This document shows, in pieces, positions 22,553-33,070 of a stretch of DNA of 64,000 nucleotides. A program made the position numbers and the translations under genes. Location: assembly GCF_013426205.1 (NCBI RefSeq), contig NC_089422.1, positions 5,580,001 through 5,644,000 on the forward strand, written 5' to 3'. Numbering within the stretch: the first letter of the stretch is position 1; every line of letters starts with the position of its first letter. Below the pieces are notes generated by a model that was not told where the DNA came from, made no database searches, and saw only the letters and a list, made by a program, of their open reading frames with translations. This DNA comes from Metarhizium brunneum. Its lineage: Eukaryota > Ascomycota > Sordariomycetes > Hypocreales > Clavicipitaceae.

Positions 22553-23119
22553 ATGCCCTCCAGCAAGTCTGGCCACAGCAACCACAATAGTCACCAACCA
22601 CATAAAGGGGAAGAAGATGGGGATCGACATGGCGGTAAACCAGCCCGGAAAAGTGAAGAAACGGAGACGCAGGGCGACCAGGCCGAAGCAACAAGGATTC
22701 ACCTGAGCGTTTTCATCTTTCGAGGCGCTCCTGATGTGTGGTATAGACGGCATGTTATCATGTACTTCACATCGCCCGACGACCCGGGTTTCCACAAATC
22801 TGTCCACGTACAGCGGGACAATGAGAGAGACCCCTGGAGAGTCGCCCTAGAAAACGGACAAGCGCACTGGGAGCTTGATGCTTCCTACTTGGGCCATGTT
22901 GACGCTGGGTATATCCCTGTATGGAAGGGTCAGGAGGCGTGGCCGTTGAGTACTGTTGCGTCAGTCCAAGTGGAGGGTCGGGAGGCCGATTGGAACTGTC
23001 AAAACTTTGTATACGAGGGCCTGCAGGCAATTGTGCATCTCGGTCTTCAAGAAGAGGCGTGGTACATATGGGTTCAAGATGAAATCATGAACCAATTGTT
23101 GGAGGGGGCTGTTGGCTAA
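22553..23119 (+). CDS. Small protein of unknown function
   Basis: A single exon encodes 188 residues from the ATG at 22553 (MPSSKSGHSNHN). The first 50 residues are hydrophilic, His/Lys/Glu-rich and probably disordered. The rest is a compact domain with motifs WYRRHVIMYF, HWELDASYLGH, WNCQNFVYEGLQ and EEAWYIWVQDEI. Its pattern, a conserved WNCQNFV stretch in a protein of 150-200 residues, recalls a group of uncharacterised fungal proteins, but I cannot attach a function. No signal peptide or membrane segment is seen. The coding quality (long open frame, non-repetitive composition in the second half) supports a real gene. An inverted-repeat element begins within a few bases of the stop codon. 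Confidence 0.55.
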   Translation: MPSSKSGHSNHNSHQPHKGEEDGDRHGGKPARKSEETETQGDQAEATRIHLSVFIFRGAPDVWYRRHVIMYFTSPDDPGFHKSVHVQRDNERDPWRVALENGQAHWELDASYLGHVDAGYIPVWKGQEAWPLSTVASVQVEGREADWNCQNFVYEGLQAIVHLGLQEEAWYIWVQDEIMNQLLEGAVG

Positions 23120-23123
23120 TGTC

Positions 23124-23381
23124 CATGGGAGTTGATACCCGGGCATGACTTTAGTCCACATATACTTCCTAACAACAGTGTTGTACCAAGTTTCCCTGAC
23201 AGCCCTTCGCGGTTACATTCTATCTTATGTGATCCCATACTTGTTCGACAGTATCCTATAGAATAGGTACCTTGGGTGAAGGCGGCAGAATATAAGGTCT
23301 GTTAACAGGAAAATTGAAGACCACTTAAAGCATCCAAAGTCATGCCCGGATTAGAGTCATGCCCAGGTATCAATTCCCATG
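23124..23381. repeat. Inverted-repeat element (possible MITE remnant)
   Basis: A 34-nt arm at 23124-23157 reappears as its reverse complement at 23348-23381 with four mismatches, all transitions. The arms enclose about 190 bp without coding potential. The right arm is preceded by an extra AGTCATGCCC half copy. The structure fits a small non-autonomous DNA element or a long hairpin. No target-site duplication was identified with confidence. Confidence 0.6.
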
Positions 23382-23509
23382 CATCTTGATCTCTTTTGTT
23401 ACACTCCTCAGAGCTCGATATGCATGCGTCAAGAATGCCTTCCGCATTATTGGCTTTCTTGCAGAAGAACGAAATGTATCTGTCTAGTGGATTTCTAACA
23501 GATCATATT

Positions 23510-24120
23510 CAAGTCATGCGTCACAGCTCGTTCTTGGCATAGATTCATATGTACGACCAAGAAAGGAAACCGTATCAGAATGTATTCATTATCATAGCGC
23601 TGGTCAGAGGTCTGGAATACGACTGCCCAGTGTCTCCCAGTCAATGTTATCCAAACCATAATGGTAAAGGCATAGTCCCAATACTCCGGGTACCACCCAA
23701 CATACTCCCAAAATGGCGACGATGCGACCGTCACGTACCATGAAATTTCGTGCGGCAATATCGCTATGCGTAACGACAATTCTGTAATTAGCTCTACCAA
23801 GTTTAGTCGTAACTTGATGCCAGCACATTGACTCTGTCCAACCGGTGCAGTCCCAGTCGCTGCGAATCACCTCAGGGACAGGAATTAAGGTATTCTCCTG
23901 GATGTAGCGAAGGGCCACGGCTTCGTTGGGCTGATGATTGGCGCCCATGCCGGTTTTGCGTGGGTGTATTTTGTGACGGCTGCTCCTTGGCGCACCACGA
24001 AATGGTCGCCGAGTTGAGAGATGATCTCACCTTCCGGGGAAGGGGCGGGCTCTCGGGATACGCTCTCGCTCCATCATTTCAGCCATTCTGGTCGCCATGC
24101 TACGACATCCAAGCTGTCAA
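23510..24120 (-). pseudogene. Aminoglycoside-phosphotransferase-like kinase, broken
   Basis: Pieces of a phosphotransferase/choline-kinase-like domain occur in order but in different frames on the minus strand. An N-terminal piece reads HFVVRQGAAVTKY, followed by NEAVALRYIQENTLIPVPEVI and the catalytic-loop-like segment THSDIAARNFMV. The sequence then shifts frame after GRIVAIL to a piece with GWYPEYWDYAFT, and shifts back to GLDNIDWETLG. At least two frameshifts are needed, and the part where the metal-binding Asp is expected is damaged. Such APH-like genes are numerous in fungal genomes and their substrates are mostly unknown. Splicing does not explain the shifts. It is most likely a decayed paralogue. 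Confidence 0.7.
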
Positions 24121-27100
24121 TGGTTCGTTGAGCTCCAAGCGACGGATGCCCCTCACTGCCTGATTATGTCACCAACCTTGCCCTGTGTTCTGATGAAGGG
24201 CAGGAGGGCGTGGCACCATGTTCAGGATGTTGGATCGCCCGCACCAACTCAAGACCATTGGCATTTTCCGCACAAAGGAGTCAATCATCGTCCGCCTCGC
24301 TTTCATCATGCACGCCGGCGTTGCTGAACCCGCAGCTGCTTGGCTCGGCACTCGCTTCGTACCGTTTTCTTCGTAATAGAAAGGGAATACGCAATTTTAG
24401 CTTTGACAACAACAGCTTTTTGTTGGTTGAGCTGCTGGCTATTCCTTGTGGCTCCCTAACGTTGACGTCTTCAACCTCTGGGAGACCAGTCCTGATTCTA
24501 GGTACACCGAATGTTTCCCATTTTTTGTACCTGGGCTCAATACCCTTTTGGCCAGGTTTCTCCTTATTCGAGTTCAACCTTTAGTTCTGTCCTTGACACT
24601 TGTCATAGCCGTCCGTGGCTGGCCATACGCGACACAAGGCCTGTACCTCGTCTAGCCCCGTCGATCTCTACAATGCCGTCAGTGAATTTTTTTCGCCAAT
24701 TTTTCTCCACCTGGAGTTTTTTATGGTTGTTTAGAAGCCATGCCACCAACATCCCAGCCTGGGTGACGGTGCATTACAATTCCTTCCATCGCTTTCAAGC
24801 TCGCCAAGATTCAAGGGTCCTCGCCATTTTGCGAATCGGGACAGAATGCGTACCGTCTGGCGAGTGGCATTTTGTACCTGAACGCATCAACTTGAACATG
24901 ACCAAGTTGAGAACTGTTAACCAAATGGAAACAGAGGCAACTCTGCTGGCATTTGGCCAAGAAACATCGACCAACAAAAAAAGATGCCGATACCTGCACG
25001 TCGAAACTGAGGCAAGCCCATTGCCTGGCTATGACGTCGCAACGTCTTACCTACCCAGGCACTTGGCTAGAGTGTCTTGTAAGCTATTTCCAACGGCCGT
25101 TGAGCGTAACGCGTGCCATGTGGGATGTGTGCGGCAGACTCGCATTCTCTAGACGTTTGGCGCCAAAAGCTTGGGATACATGCCTAGGCCATCGTAGCTG
25201 TTCTACATAAATCGATCTAGAAGACTTGACGAGACAAGAAATAATACAAATGCGAAACGAGTCTTTTGGCACGCATGACAAGAAACAGACCGTCGACGCT
25301 TGCCCTCATTGTAGTACGTACCACATCTATCGACGTGAGCTAGCCGAACGTGTTTCGTCATTTCGTCAAAGCACATGGTACGTGGTACGTAACTCAGGTA
25401 CCCACCTCGCTACGGGATCGACCATGCTACGTCACCTGACCGACGCGCCGTGGCGCCCGTTGCTGGGCAACGGATAAATATGCAGCTGGGCGGGTGGATG
25501 ACACAATGATAACGAGGGTCCTGGTTTGCAATGCAGGCCGGCTGGGCAATATCTGGGCCTGTTGTAACATCTCAGTCAATCCTGTAACAATCGTGCCCGC
25601 ACCGTGCAGGAGGACAGGAGCCCGTTGTTCAGATTCTACGTTATACAGTCCTACACTGCCATCAGCGTCGCTAGACAGATGATTTGGTTTGCGCGTTTCG
25701 TTTCGTCCTTTATTTCTTATCGTTTTGGGCTGGTGGCTCCGACCACTTGTTGCACCGTGTCCTTTGGTCTGCCCTGCGCTCATGACTCTTTTCTTGCACA
25801 ATATTAATATCCATGCATGACGACGGAGTATTAGGGACTGTGGCGGAGCCAAGGCGAGTCTCGTGACAAGCGACTTTGACCGCCAGGCCTGGCATTCCGT
25901 ATCACTGCGCCGGGAGAAGCGGAAGCGCTGCGGCGGAGGGAAGAGGTGGTTCTGACTGGTAAGACGAAGCGTCAATTGGTGCAAGGTGATGACGAATTGG
26001 GATGCATCTTGCAGGACAGGCAGCTGTCTGCAAGTCTGGACCATGGCGAAGGAGTTGGCTTTCGTAGTACCTGGTACATCCGTAGGGTGGTCCGTATTGC
26101 CAGCCTGGCCGTTTTGACATGTCGACTCCTAATAATACATACTCGTAGAAGGTCTGGTCAATCCATGGGCGTTAGATGGTTCCAGGGAAAAGTCTGCAGC
26201 ATGTCCAACAGGGCGTTTGTTGCTGGTGACGGACCAGAGACATGGTCACGGCCGATATTCATCAATGCAAACCAACGACGACGGGAGAGCCTGCAGGTCT
26301 GCATGTTTTGTCTGGCGTGTTCCGTACGATCAAATCATCCATGGCCCGTGTCGACGCTCCAATGTTCCGTGTCATCAGGGATGTAGACGGTGAAGCGCTG
26401 AGGTTTCTGCCACGTTGCACGACCCCGCTGCCCACCTTGCTGCCCGGGTTGCTTATGATTTTGGTGCAAAAAGAGTCATGGGGAAGGACTTGGTGACCTA
26501 GATGGCGATTGATCATTTTTTGTATTTTTTTTTTTTCTTTCTTTCCTTCTTTTTTTCTGGTGTTTGCTTCGTGTTTGCTCCTTGAAGGCAGCCATCTGGA
26601 CGCCGTCGTCTGGAGCTTCGGCACGACTTGACGGTGTCGGTGTCCGTGGCGGCATCTTTCGATGCTAGCGACGTGCTTAGCGGCATGCGGGACCAACCGC
26701 AGCGATGGTAGTGGCTGGCTGGCGACGTCCACAGCACCCACTACGCCCACGACACCCACCAGAGGCACTTCAAGTGCTGCCAGGCATCCACCGCACTACA
26801 CCCTCTTGAGCAGTCTGGTGCTGGGCCTCAGCATGCACCGGCCGCTGTTGCGTCCACTCGAGCCCCTGCCTGCCCCGCCTCATCACCAGAGCTCAACATT
26901 GAATCAATAAGCGCTGGAGCCTAGGGACTCGACTTGCCAAGTGTGCCCCAGGTGCCGTGCCAAGTGCCTGTCCGCCCACCCGCCCTCCAGATGTCCCTCT
27001 GGGCAGGACATGGAAACATTGGAGGGCTCAGGACACCGGGACCCCGACTTGCCACCAAAGATGGCAGGGCGCCTGGGTAACTATGACCTGACTGGACCCC

Positions 27101-27664
27101 GAGCTCTCGACGTAAACAATGCGACAAGATCCACAAACCCATGTGAGCCAGTCAATCCAAGCCAAAGCTCGGAGCTGCAGAAACCGCGGGTTCGCAGCCA
27201 GCGTCGGGCAATTTCATCTTCTCCTTGCATCGACATTTGCCTCTACTAATTGTCTGCAGTGCAGTGATACCCCAGTTGGGTTTTTTGTCCTCTTTCGGCT
27301 GTTCCCTTCCAGCATTGCGAGCGGCTTGCGTCTTCGTTTCTTGACCCTATCATCTGCATCATCTGTTTTGGAGCCTGGCGTTTGTTTCCCTTCTCGCTTT
27401 CTGTTGGCACCGATTTCCACGTTGAGTGAGGTGCAACTGCAACAAGCCTTCCAGACGGTTCGCTTTCCCCGATACTTGTAGTAATGCGTCCTTTTCTTAT
27501 TCCGACAGGTGCTAATTTTGATAGAACTTTTCCCATCAAATAGAAGTTTCATGTTTCCTGCGAGATCGGTATAGTCGAAAATCACCAACAATTCGTCTGC
27601 TGACTCCTCATCGAATACCTATATTAGTCGGCAACTTGCGAACCTTGAGAAGTGAGTGACGAAT
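24121..27664. other. 3.5-kb gene-poor stretch
   Basis: Several ORFs of 100-213 codons overlap on both strands here (for example plus 24511-25152 and minus 25427-26044). None shows domain motifs, signal peptides or coherent composition. A pyrimidine-rich simple run lies at about 26516-26560. The last few hundred bases should contain the promoter of the gene at 27665. Confidence 0.5.
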
Positions 27665-29689
27665 ATGAGTGCACCGCCGCCGCCTCCGCCGCATGGTGAG
27701 GCGCCGAGGTCGTCGGGCCTGCCACCAGGCAAGTATGATATCTTCGTTATACCGGAGCATTCTGCGGGCGCTGGTTTTCTGTATCTGCCGTCATTAAAAC
27801 CCAGCGTCAACAGCTTCTTCGCAGGTTTTGCCTCAGCTCTCATAATGGTGGCTTTGTTCCAAAGCATGGCGCCGGCTTTTCGTACATGGTGGGAGACTTT
27901 CCAAGGCTTGGGCAACATGGGTATAACACTCCTGATACTCGGTGTCGGATTTGGTGCTTGGGCTCTGGGACGGACGCAAAAGGACACACCGGGCTCCAAC
28001 TACCATTATCAAAGCTCGTACAGCAGCGGGGAAAGCGGACCGGGTACCGGACCAGGTGGTTTCGCATCATCTCCGGGCGCATCTCCCAACGGAGGAGCTC
28101 ATGCTAGGGGACATGGGGGAGCACCACCCCCTCCGCCGCCTCATGGCAGTCCTCCTCCTCCACCCCCCAGAGGGGGAGGAGGTCCATCACCGCAATCGCG
28201 AGCGCAGTCACCGCCGCCTCCCCCAGAGCCAGAGAAGCCGAAAACGTCATGGGAAAGACCACCGCCCCAGCCTGATCCGCCCCAGCCCAGCACGCCCCAG
28301 CCTAGCACGCCCCAGCCTAGCACATCCAAACCTGGCTCGCCTAAGCCGCAAACACCAAAAGGGACTTGGGAAAAGGCTCGTGAGGAAACGAGAAAGAAAG
28401 AAGAAGAACGGAAAGTAAAGGAAGCAGAACTAAAGCGCCGGGAGGAAGCTGCAAAACGACTTGCCGAACTTAGGGCAAAGGAAGCGAGGGAGAGACAAGA
28501 GCGGGAGAAGGAAAGGGAACGAAAGGAAAAAGAGATCAAGGATAAAAAGCTCAAGGAAGAGGCTGAACAGCGGCGCAAGGAACTTGTCGAAAAACTCAAG
28601 AGAGAAAGGGAAGAAAAAGAAAAACAAAAAGAAAAAGAGGAGCAAAAGAAGAAAGAGGCTACCGCCACGGAAGGAGGTACGCGGGTGGCTAGCACATATG
28701 CCTTCTCAGGAGCTGGAGAGAAGACGAATATGTGGCCGAATGGCAGGCCATCCGTTCCACCACAAGCCACCAACCCGCCCAGTCCCGAAAGGAAGCCTCC
28801 GGCCCCGACAGCGAGGACATATGTCAGTACTCCCGAGGATGATGCGTTTTCGTACCGGCCGTACGATCAACCAAATAGAAAGAGTCGGAGACCGTCCCTC
28901 TCCTCCTTTGCCGGCTCCGATGCGTCGTGGGCGCAGTCTCACACGACGGCCCGGACCTCACCGCCGCCGTCAGTTCGTGGTCCATATTCAACCAAGGACC
29001 CTGACAAGATTGTCATTCAGGCTGTGTATCTCTTCATGAGCCAATATTCCAAGACACCAGCCAGTCAACTTATCTCTGGCGTAGGATCCGTCACGGATGG
29101 CCTCATCCTGCGGATCACGACTGAAGGTCTCTTCATCGACGACGACGTCCGCGGCGTTCCCCAACGTGAATGGGACGTCAAGGCATGGACACTCAAACTT
29201 GTCGAGGTATGGTGCCCCCCGCACTGCTTGAAATTGCCTGCTTCTGCTACTTCCAACACTTCGTCCGGACCCAAGAGCGCTCCCCATTTGCTTTATAAGA
29301 TGGCAACAGCCCGAAGAAACGCAGACCGCGACAGTCAAAAGGTGTTGAACGGCGATGAAGCCGACGCCTATCTTACTGAGATGCTGCGTGCCTGCAAGGA
29401 TTGCTGCCGTCTTGGTTTGTGCGAGCGTACATTTAAGAATACTAACATTCCGTCTTTGACCGGCCAGACTGGAGTATGGAAGTCAAAGGGCTTGCACGTC
29501 CTCCGTGCCAGCGTACGTGATCAAGAAGGCAAGAGATATGTGTTTGTCATGAGCGAGGCGGAAAGCTGGAAGCTTGCGTTTGGGCTGCAACGTCTGCGCG
29601 GCGGTACGCAGGTTCGACATCTGGGTGTAGCTGGAATGACGCCGTCCGAAGCCAGAGGCACATTGGAGATGTTGGGATGGTTGGACTGA
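27665..29689 (+). CDS. Two-TM, proline-rich, coiled-coil protein of unknown function
   Basis: A single exon encodes 674 residues from the ATG at 27665. The N-terminus is MSAPPPPPPHG, followed by a conserved-looking block (KYDIFVIPEHSAGAGFLYLP). Two hydrophobic segments follow (about residues 44-66 and 80-98, FAGFASALIMVALFQS and MGITLLILGVGFGAWALG), probably a membrane hairpin. Next come a Gly/Pro-rich region with polyproline runs, a PQPST tandem repeat and a highly charged Lys/Glu helix of about 110 residues (likely a coiled coil or single alpha-helix). The last 230 residues look folded (VIQAVYLFMSQYSKTP, LHVLRASVRDQEGKRYVF). Polyproline tracts may recruit profilin or SH3 proteins. I do not recognise a named family. 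The consistent codon use and the folded C-terminus argue for a real gene. Confidence 0.75.
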   Translation: MSAPPPPPPHGEAPRSSGLPPGKYDIFVIPEHSAGAGFLYLPSLKPSVNSFFAGFASALIMVALFQSMAPAFRTWWETFQGLGNMGITLLILGVGFGAWALGRTQKDTPGSNYHYQSSYSSGESGPGTGPGGFASSPGASPNGGAHARGHGGAPPPPPPHGSPPPPPPRGGGGPSPQSRAQSPPPPPEPEKPKTSWERPPPQPDPPQPSTPQPSTPQPSTSKPGSPKPQTPKGTWEKAREETRKKEEERKVKEAELKRREEAAKRLAELRAKEARERQEREKERERKEKEIKDKKLKEEAEQRRKELVEKLKREREEKEKQKEKEEQKKKEATATEGGTRVASTYAFSGAGEKTNMWPNGRPSVPPQATNPPSPERKPPAPTARTYVSTPEDDAFSYRPYDQPNRKSRRPSLSSFAGSDASWAQSHTTARTSPPPSVRGPYSTKDPDKIVIQAVYLFMSQYSKTPASQLISGVGSVTDGLILRITTEGLFIDDDVRGVPQREWDVKAWTLKLVEVWCPPHCLKLPASATSNTSSGPKSAPHLLYKMATARRNADRDSQKVLNGDEADAYLTEMLRACKDCCRLGLCERTFKNTNIPSLTGQTGVWKSKGLHVLRASVRDQEGKRYVFVMSEAESWKLAFGLQRLRGGTQVRHLGVAGMTPSEARGTLEMLGWLD

Positions 29690-30596
29690 GCATGATGGCT
29701 CGTAGCTGTCGTGAATATGGATTGGACATTGTCGACTCTGAAACGCCGCGCTCGATGCATCGTCGACAAGAAGAGACGTCAGGCAAGATGCATAGCAGAG
29801 GTCGCTGTTTATGAGCGTTTCCATGCACACCCGAAGTGAGAGCGACCCGCATGCCGAGCGAACATGTCAACAACATGGCTTTGATGATGGATGGGGCACA
29901 AAACCGAAGCTTGGAATGGAGTGCGGGGCGACGGATCACGATGAAATTGGGCACTACTACTAGTTATGTGCGTAAAAAGAGAGAGAGAGAAAGACGTTGG
30001 ATGATGGAGATTTTGTTTTATTTGTTTGTTGGAGTTGAGCATTCCAGCCAAGGCTGCGCATACCCACGTTGTCAATGGGGCGCAATCGGCAAAGCTGAGG
30101 GAGCGACTATTTTTTGACGAGGCTGCAAAAAGATACCTTACGAAGGCATATGAGAAGATACATGCCTGCCATGTCTAGATATGCCTAAGCATATATTATA
30201 TCCTTTTTTAATACATGGCAAATTTGCTACACCATGGAAGCCATACCCGTTATGGAGCGCATAAATCAGCCGTCATGGGCGCGTAATCAACTGTAAAGTT
30301 TGTAATCGCCCGTCATCCAGCGCGTGACTAGGACTCGGAAATTGGACTGATTCAACCAGGCACGATTTGTATCTGTTCTTGCGCAAGACGCATCTTGATG
30401 CGCATAATCGTGTAGCATGCACGATAGACCGCCAGGGTGAACCGTAGGGCTGTGAACTTTATCTGTGCGAACCCGACGTTATGTTGAACTAGCCGGATGT
30501 GTCAGCAGGTCAATCCGTTCGTTTGGCACGTTTTTTTTGTTGCTGCACTAGGGTATATAGTGTGTAATAAAATCGCAGATTACAACAACCACCATT
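29690..30596. other. Intergenic region upstream of tRNA-Gln
   Basis: The 3' flank of the preceding gene and AT-rich DNA lie here. No other gene or repeat of note was found. Confidence 0.5.
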
Positions 30597-30688
30597 GGTC
30601 CGGTGGTGTAAAGGCTAGCATTCTAGACTTTGACTTCGGCATTGGCTCATTTAATCTGGCGATCCGGGTTCGAATCCCGGCCGGACCT
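30597..30688 (+). tRNA. tRNA-Gln (anticodon TTG) with a 20-nt intron
   Basis: The acceptor stem pairs GGTCCGG (30597-30603) with CCGGACC (30681-30687), with T as discriminator base at 30688. The T-arm is CCGGG, loop TTCGAAT, CCCGG. The D-arm TGGTGTAAAGGCTAGCAT matches fungal tRNA-Gln genes. The anticodon stem is CTAGA paired with TCTGG and the loop starts CTTTGA, giving anticodon TTG. A canonical intron of about 20 nt sits after position 37. No CCA is encoded, as usual in eukaryotes. The gene reads CAA codons. Confidence 0.9.
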
Positions 30689-30699
30689 AAATACCTCGA

Positions 30700-30708
30700 T
30701 TTTTTTTC
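30700..30708 (+). terminator. Oligo-T RNA polymerase III terminator for tRNA-Gln
   Basis: A run of eight or more T residues starts about 12 nt after the mature tRNA end. RNA polymerase III stops at such tracts. Confidence 0.7.
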
Positions 30709-30850
30709 GTTGGCTCTGCTACCCGGCAACTTGATTTTTTTGTTGCCTGATTTGCGTATCACTTTGACGTTCTTTTTTTTATTAATTACGACCAATAATT
30801 ATAAGATGCTTTTGGTGTCTGGTAAGAGATTACCAGTTGCCTGTGAGGGG

Positions 30851-30867
30851 GTTAGGGTTAGGGTTAG
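30851..30867 (+). repeat. Interstitial telomeric repeat (TTAGGG), nearly three units
   Basis: The run GTTAGGGTTAGGGTTAG lies in non-coding DNA about 160 bp after the tRNA. It is longer than expected by chance in a window of this size. Confidence 0.85.
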
Positions 30868-31714
30868 AATTAGCCCGACTGGACAATTGTCGCTAAGCGT
30901 GCGTTGAACCACGAGATGATTCGGTGTGTCTGTATAAAATAGGGGCATGGAAGGCGGCCGTGATTAGGAGTGTGTATTCAAGTGCTACTATGTTTCTTGG
31001 GCCTTGCGTTATTGTGGCGTCGAACGCCGTGCTGTCAGTCGATCTGAAGCGACATGCCTGACAGCGAAGATTATTTCGAGTCTACTTTATGACAAGTATA
31101 ACTGGCTTTGTGTGAACACTATCAATGGTAAGTCTTGTGTAAGTTACGTGCCTTTTTCCAGGGAAGGACATGTTGGTGTGTTTCGGTACTTTGCCATGAG
31201 ATTTTGCCAAATCGACCCCGTAATGCGATTTAGCGCATCCATGTCTGGATAACATGTCGGGGTATTGTATAAGATGATTGGTTCATGAGGGAGCGCCATA
31301 AACTGGGCTGCACTCTCTGCCTTGGCCAGTTACATCGATGTTTAAACTTTTAGCCACCAGGGTATTTCAGCTTGGCAGTCTGGCAGTCATGCGTCGAAAG
31401 GGCACACTTTGCACTTTTACGATGAATATGAGGAAGTTGGGGCCAAGGGACGCTATTGTTGGATCTTTTCGGCCATATGTTCACGGTACAACCTAATCAA
31501 TTGGGTGTATACTGTGAAGTTGTTAAAGTGTAATAACCTTCACTCAACACTAGAGGACTTGTTGGCGCGCAGACGTTCACAGTAACAAAATAACTTGTTT
31601 TATCAAGAGTTGCAGAAAATTACAGAATATATTAATATTTCTCCACGATACAAAATATCCCGCCCGGAAGAACCGTACGACCGCCCTAAACTAACCGTCT
31701 CGCTGAGAAGACAT

Positions 31715-33070
31715 TCACAGCGAATACCAATGGCGACGGGGGCCAATGGGCTCTTTCAGCAGCGCCCACAGGTCATCCAGGATAGCCTTGGGGAAAATCT
31801 CCAGGGCCTTGAGGTCCAAAAATGAGGAAAACACGTTACTCGTAGAGCAGCCAGTAGGTTGGGGCTTGCCGTCCACAAGGCCGATCAACCAGGACAGAGC
31901 CTTCGGAGCACCGGTAGCCAACAGCGTGCCATGAAGGGAAACCCAGTCCCTCTCGTACTGGACCGAGCCGCCATTGGCGCAGTAAAACTCGACCAAGTCG
32001 TCCGTGTTGGCCACGGGGCTAATCTCGTCATGAACGGGCTTGTACACGTAAAGCGGCATCTTGGGCGCGCTCTTCCCCATCGCGACCTCGCCGAGAATGG
32101 TGGCAAGCGAGCCAGACGTAAGAATAGACGGCTCCTCGAGCATGGAGACGATGTCTTCGTAGAAGAACTCCTCCAGATCAGCCACCAGACACTGCTTCTT
32201 GACCTTCTCAAAGGCCGGTCTGTGCTGCGGCACAACTTGCTCGTGAATAATGCCCTTGAGCTCGGGATACTCGGCCGCCAGGCCTAGGAAGCCCGAGGGC
32301 AACAGACCCGCGGCGTAGCCCTTGTTGACGGCCTTGACGACGGGGGGGATGCTGGGCACCGTGCCGCCGAGCGCGGCCCCGACAATGTTGAGCTCCGGCG
32401 CGTACGAGGCATGCAGCTCGGCGGCCCAGCCGGTTGCGACGCTGCCCCCCGAGTACCCCCATAGGGCGACCGTGGCGTTGTGCTGGACGCCCGTGAAGGC
32501 GGTGGACTTGGTCACGGCCCGGATGCCATCCAGCACGGCGTGCGCGGCGAGTCTGTTGGCGAGAAAGGCAGAGTGCGGACCCAGGTAGTCGGGCAGAACA
32601 ACCACCCAGCCCTTGTCCAACAGGGCGGCAATCAGGAACAGTTCCGCCTGGGTTGTGAATGTGCCAAAGACTACGCCAGACTTGGACCCCAGCTGGAGAG
32701 CGTAGGATGTCGCACAGTCAATGGACGCGGCGTCGACAATGGACTGGTAGGAGAGGACCTTGGTCAGGTCAGCGTTGTGGGGGATCAGGACGGTTGTGAC
32801 TGTTGCTGTTGAGCCGTTGAAGCTGTTGGTCGTCTTGTACATGATTTGATGGGCGGCTTGGAGATTGACCGACTCGATGCCAAACGCGGCAATGGGAGCC
32901 GGGGGCTTCCGGCTCTTCAGGATGGAGCCGGGCGCAAGGGCATCGAGGTCTTTGGGCGCTTGATACCACGGATCTTGACTCGGAGGCAAGAGTCCTGTTC
33001 TCTCTATTAAAGGCGCCGCCGTGGCACAGGCCAAGGTGGCAAGGAGCGAGAAATACCGCGCGATGAGCAT
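31715..33070 (-). CDS. Secreted LIP-family lipase
   Basis: A single exon encodes 451 residues. The ATG at 33070 is chosen because it opens a signal peptide (MLIARYFSLLATLACATAAP). The alpha/beta-hydrolase nucleophile elbow is GYSGGS, within VALWGYSGGSVATGWAAEL. The segment KPVHDEISPV is the likely acid region and the C-terminal WVSLHGTLL supplies a candidate catalytic His. Overall layout and the motif DYLGPHSAF match the fungal secretory lipase family (PF03583), known from Candida LIP genes and Candida antarctica lipase A. The enzyme would hydrolyse acylglycerols or esters outside the cell. Its neighbour on one side is the tRNA gene and on the other a gene-free region, so no pathway context is evident. 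The gene looks intact. Confidence 0.88.
   Translation of the reverse strand: MLIARYFSLLATLACATAAPLIERTGLLPPSQDPWYQAPKDLDALAPGSILKSRKPPAPIAAFGIESVNLQAAHQIMYKTTNSFNGSTATVTTVLIPHNADLTKVLSYQSIVDAASIDCATSYALQLGSKSGVVFGTFTTQAELFLIAALLDKGWVVVLPDYLGPHSAFLANRLAAHAVLDGIRAVTKSTAFTGVQHNATVALWGYSGGSVATGWAAELHASYAPELNIVGAALGGTVPSIPPVVKAVNKGYAAGLLPSGFLGLAAEYPELKGIIHEQVVPQHRPAFEKVKKQCLVADLEEFFYEDIVSMLEEPSILTSGSLATILGEVAMGKSAPKMPLYVYKPVHDEISPVANTDDLVEFYCANGGSVQYERDWVSLHGTLLATGAPKALSWLIGLVDGKPQPTGCSTSNVFSSFLDLKALEIFPKAILDDLWALLKEPIGPRRHWYSL

Larger units (their letters stand above)
30689..31714. other. Intergenic region with a telomere-like repeat
   Basis: T-rich sequence directly after the tRNA should serve as the RNA polymerase III terminator (runs of T near 30700-30708). 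A TTAGGG run lies at 30851-30867. No protein gene is supported. Confidence 0.5.

Noticed and set aside
24511..25152. 213-codon plus-strand frame
   Set aside because: Low-quality composition and no recognisable motif; probably chance in a gene-poor region.
25427..26044. 205-codon minus-strand frame
   Set aside because: No conserved features, and other frames overlap it on both strands.
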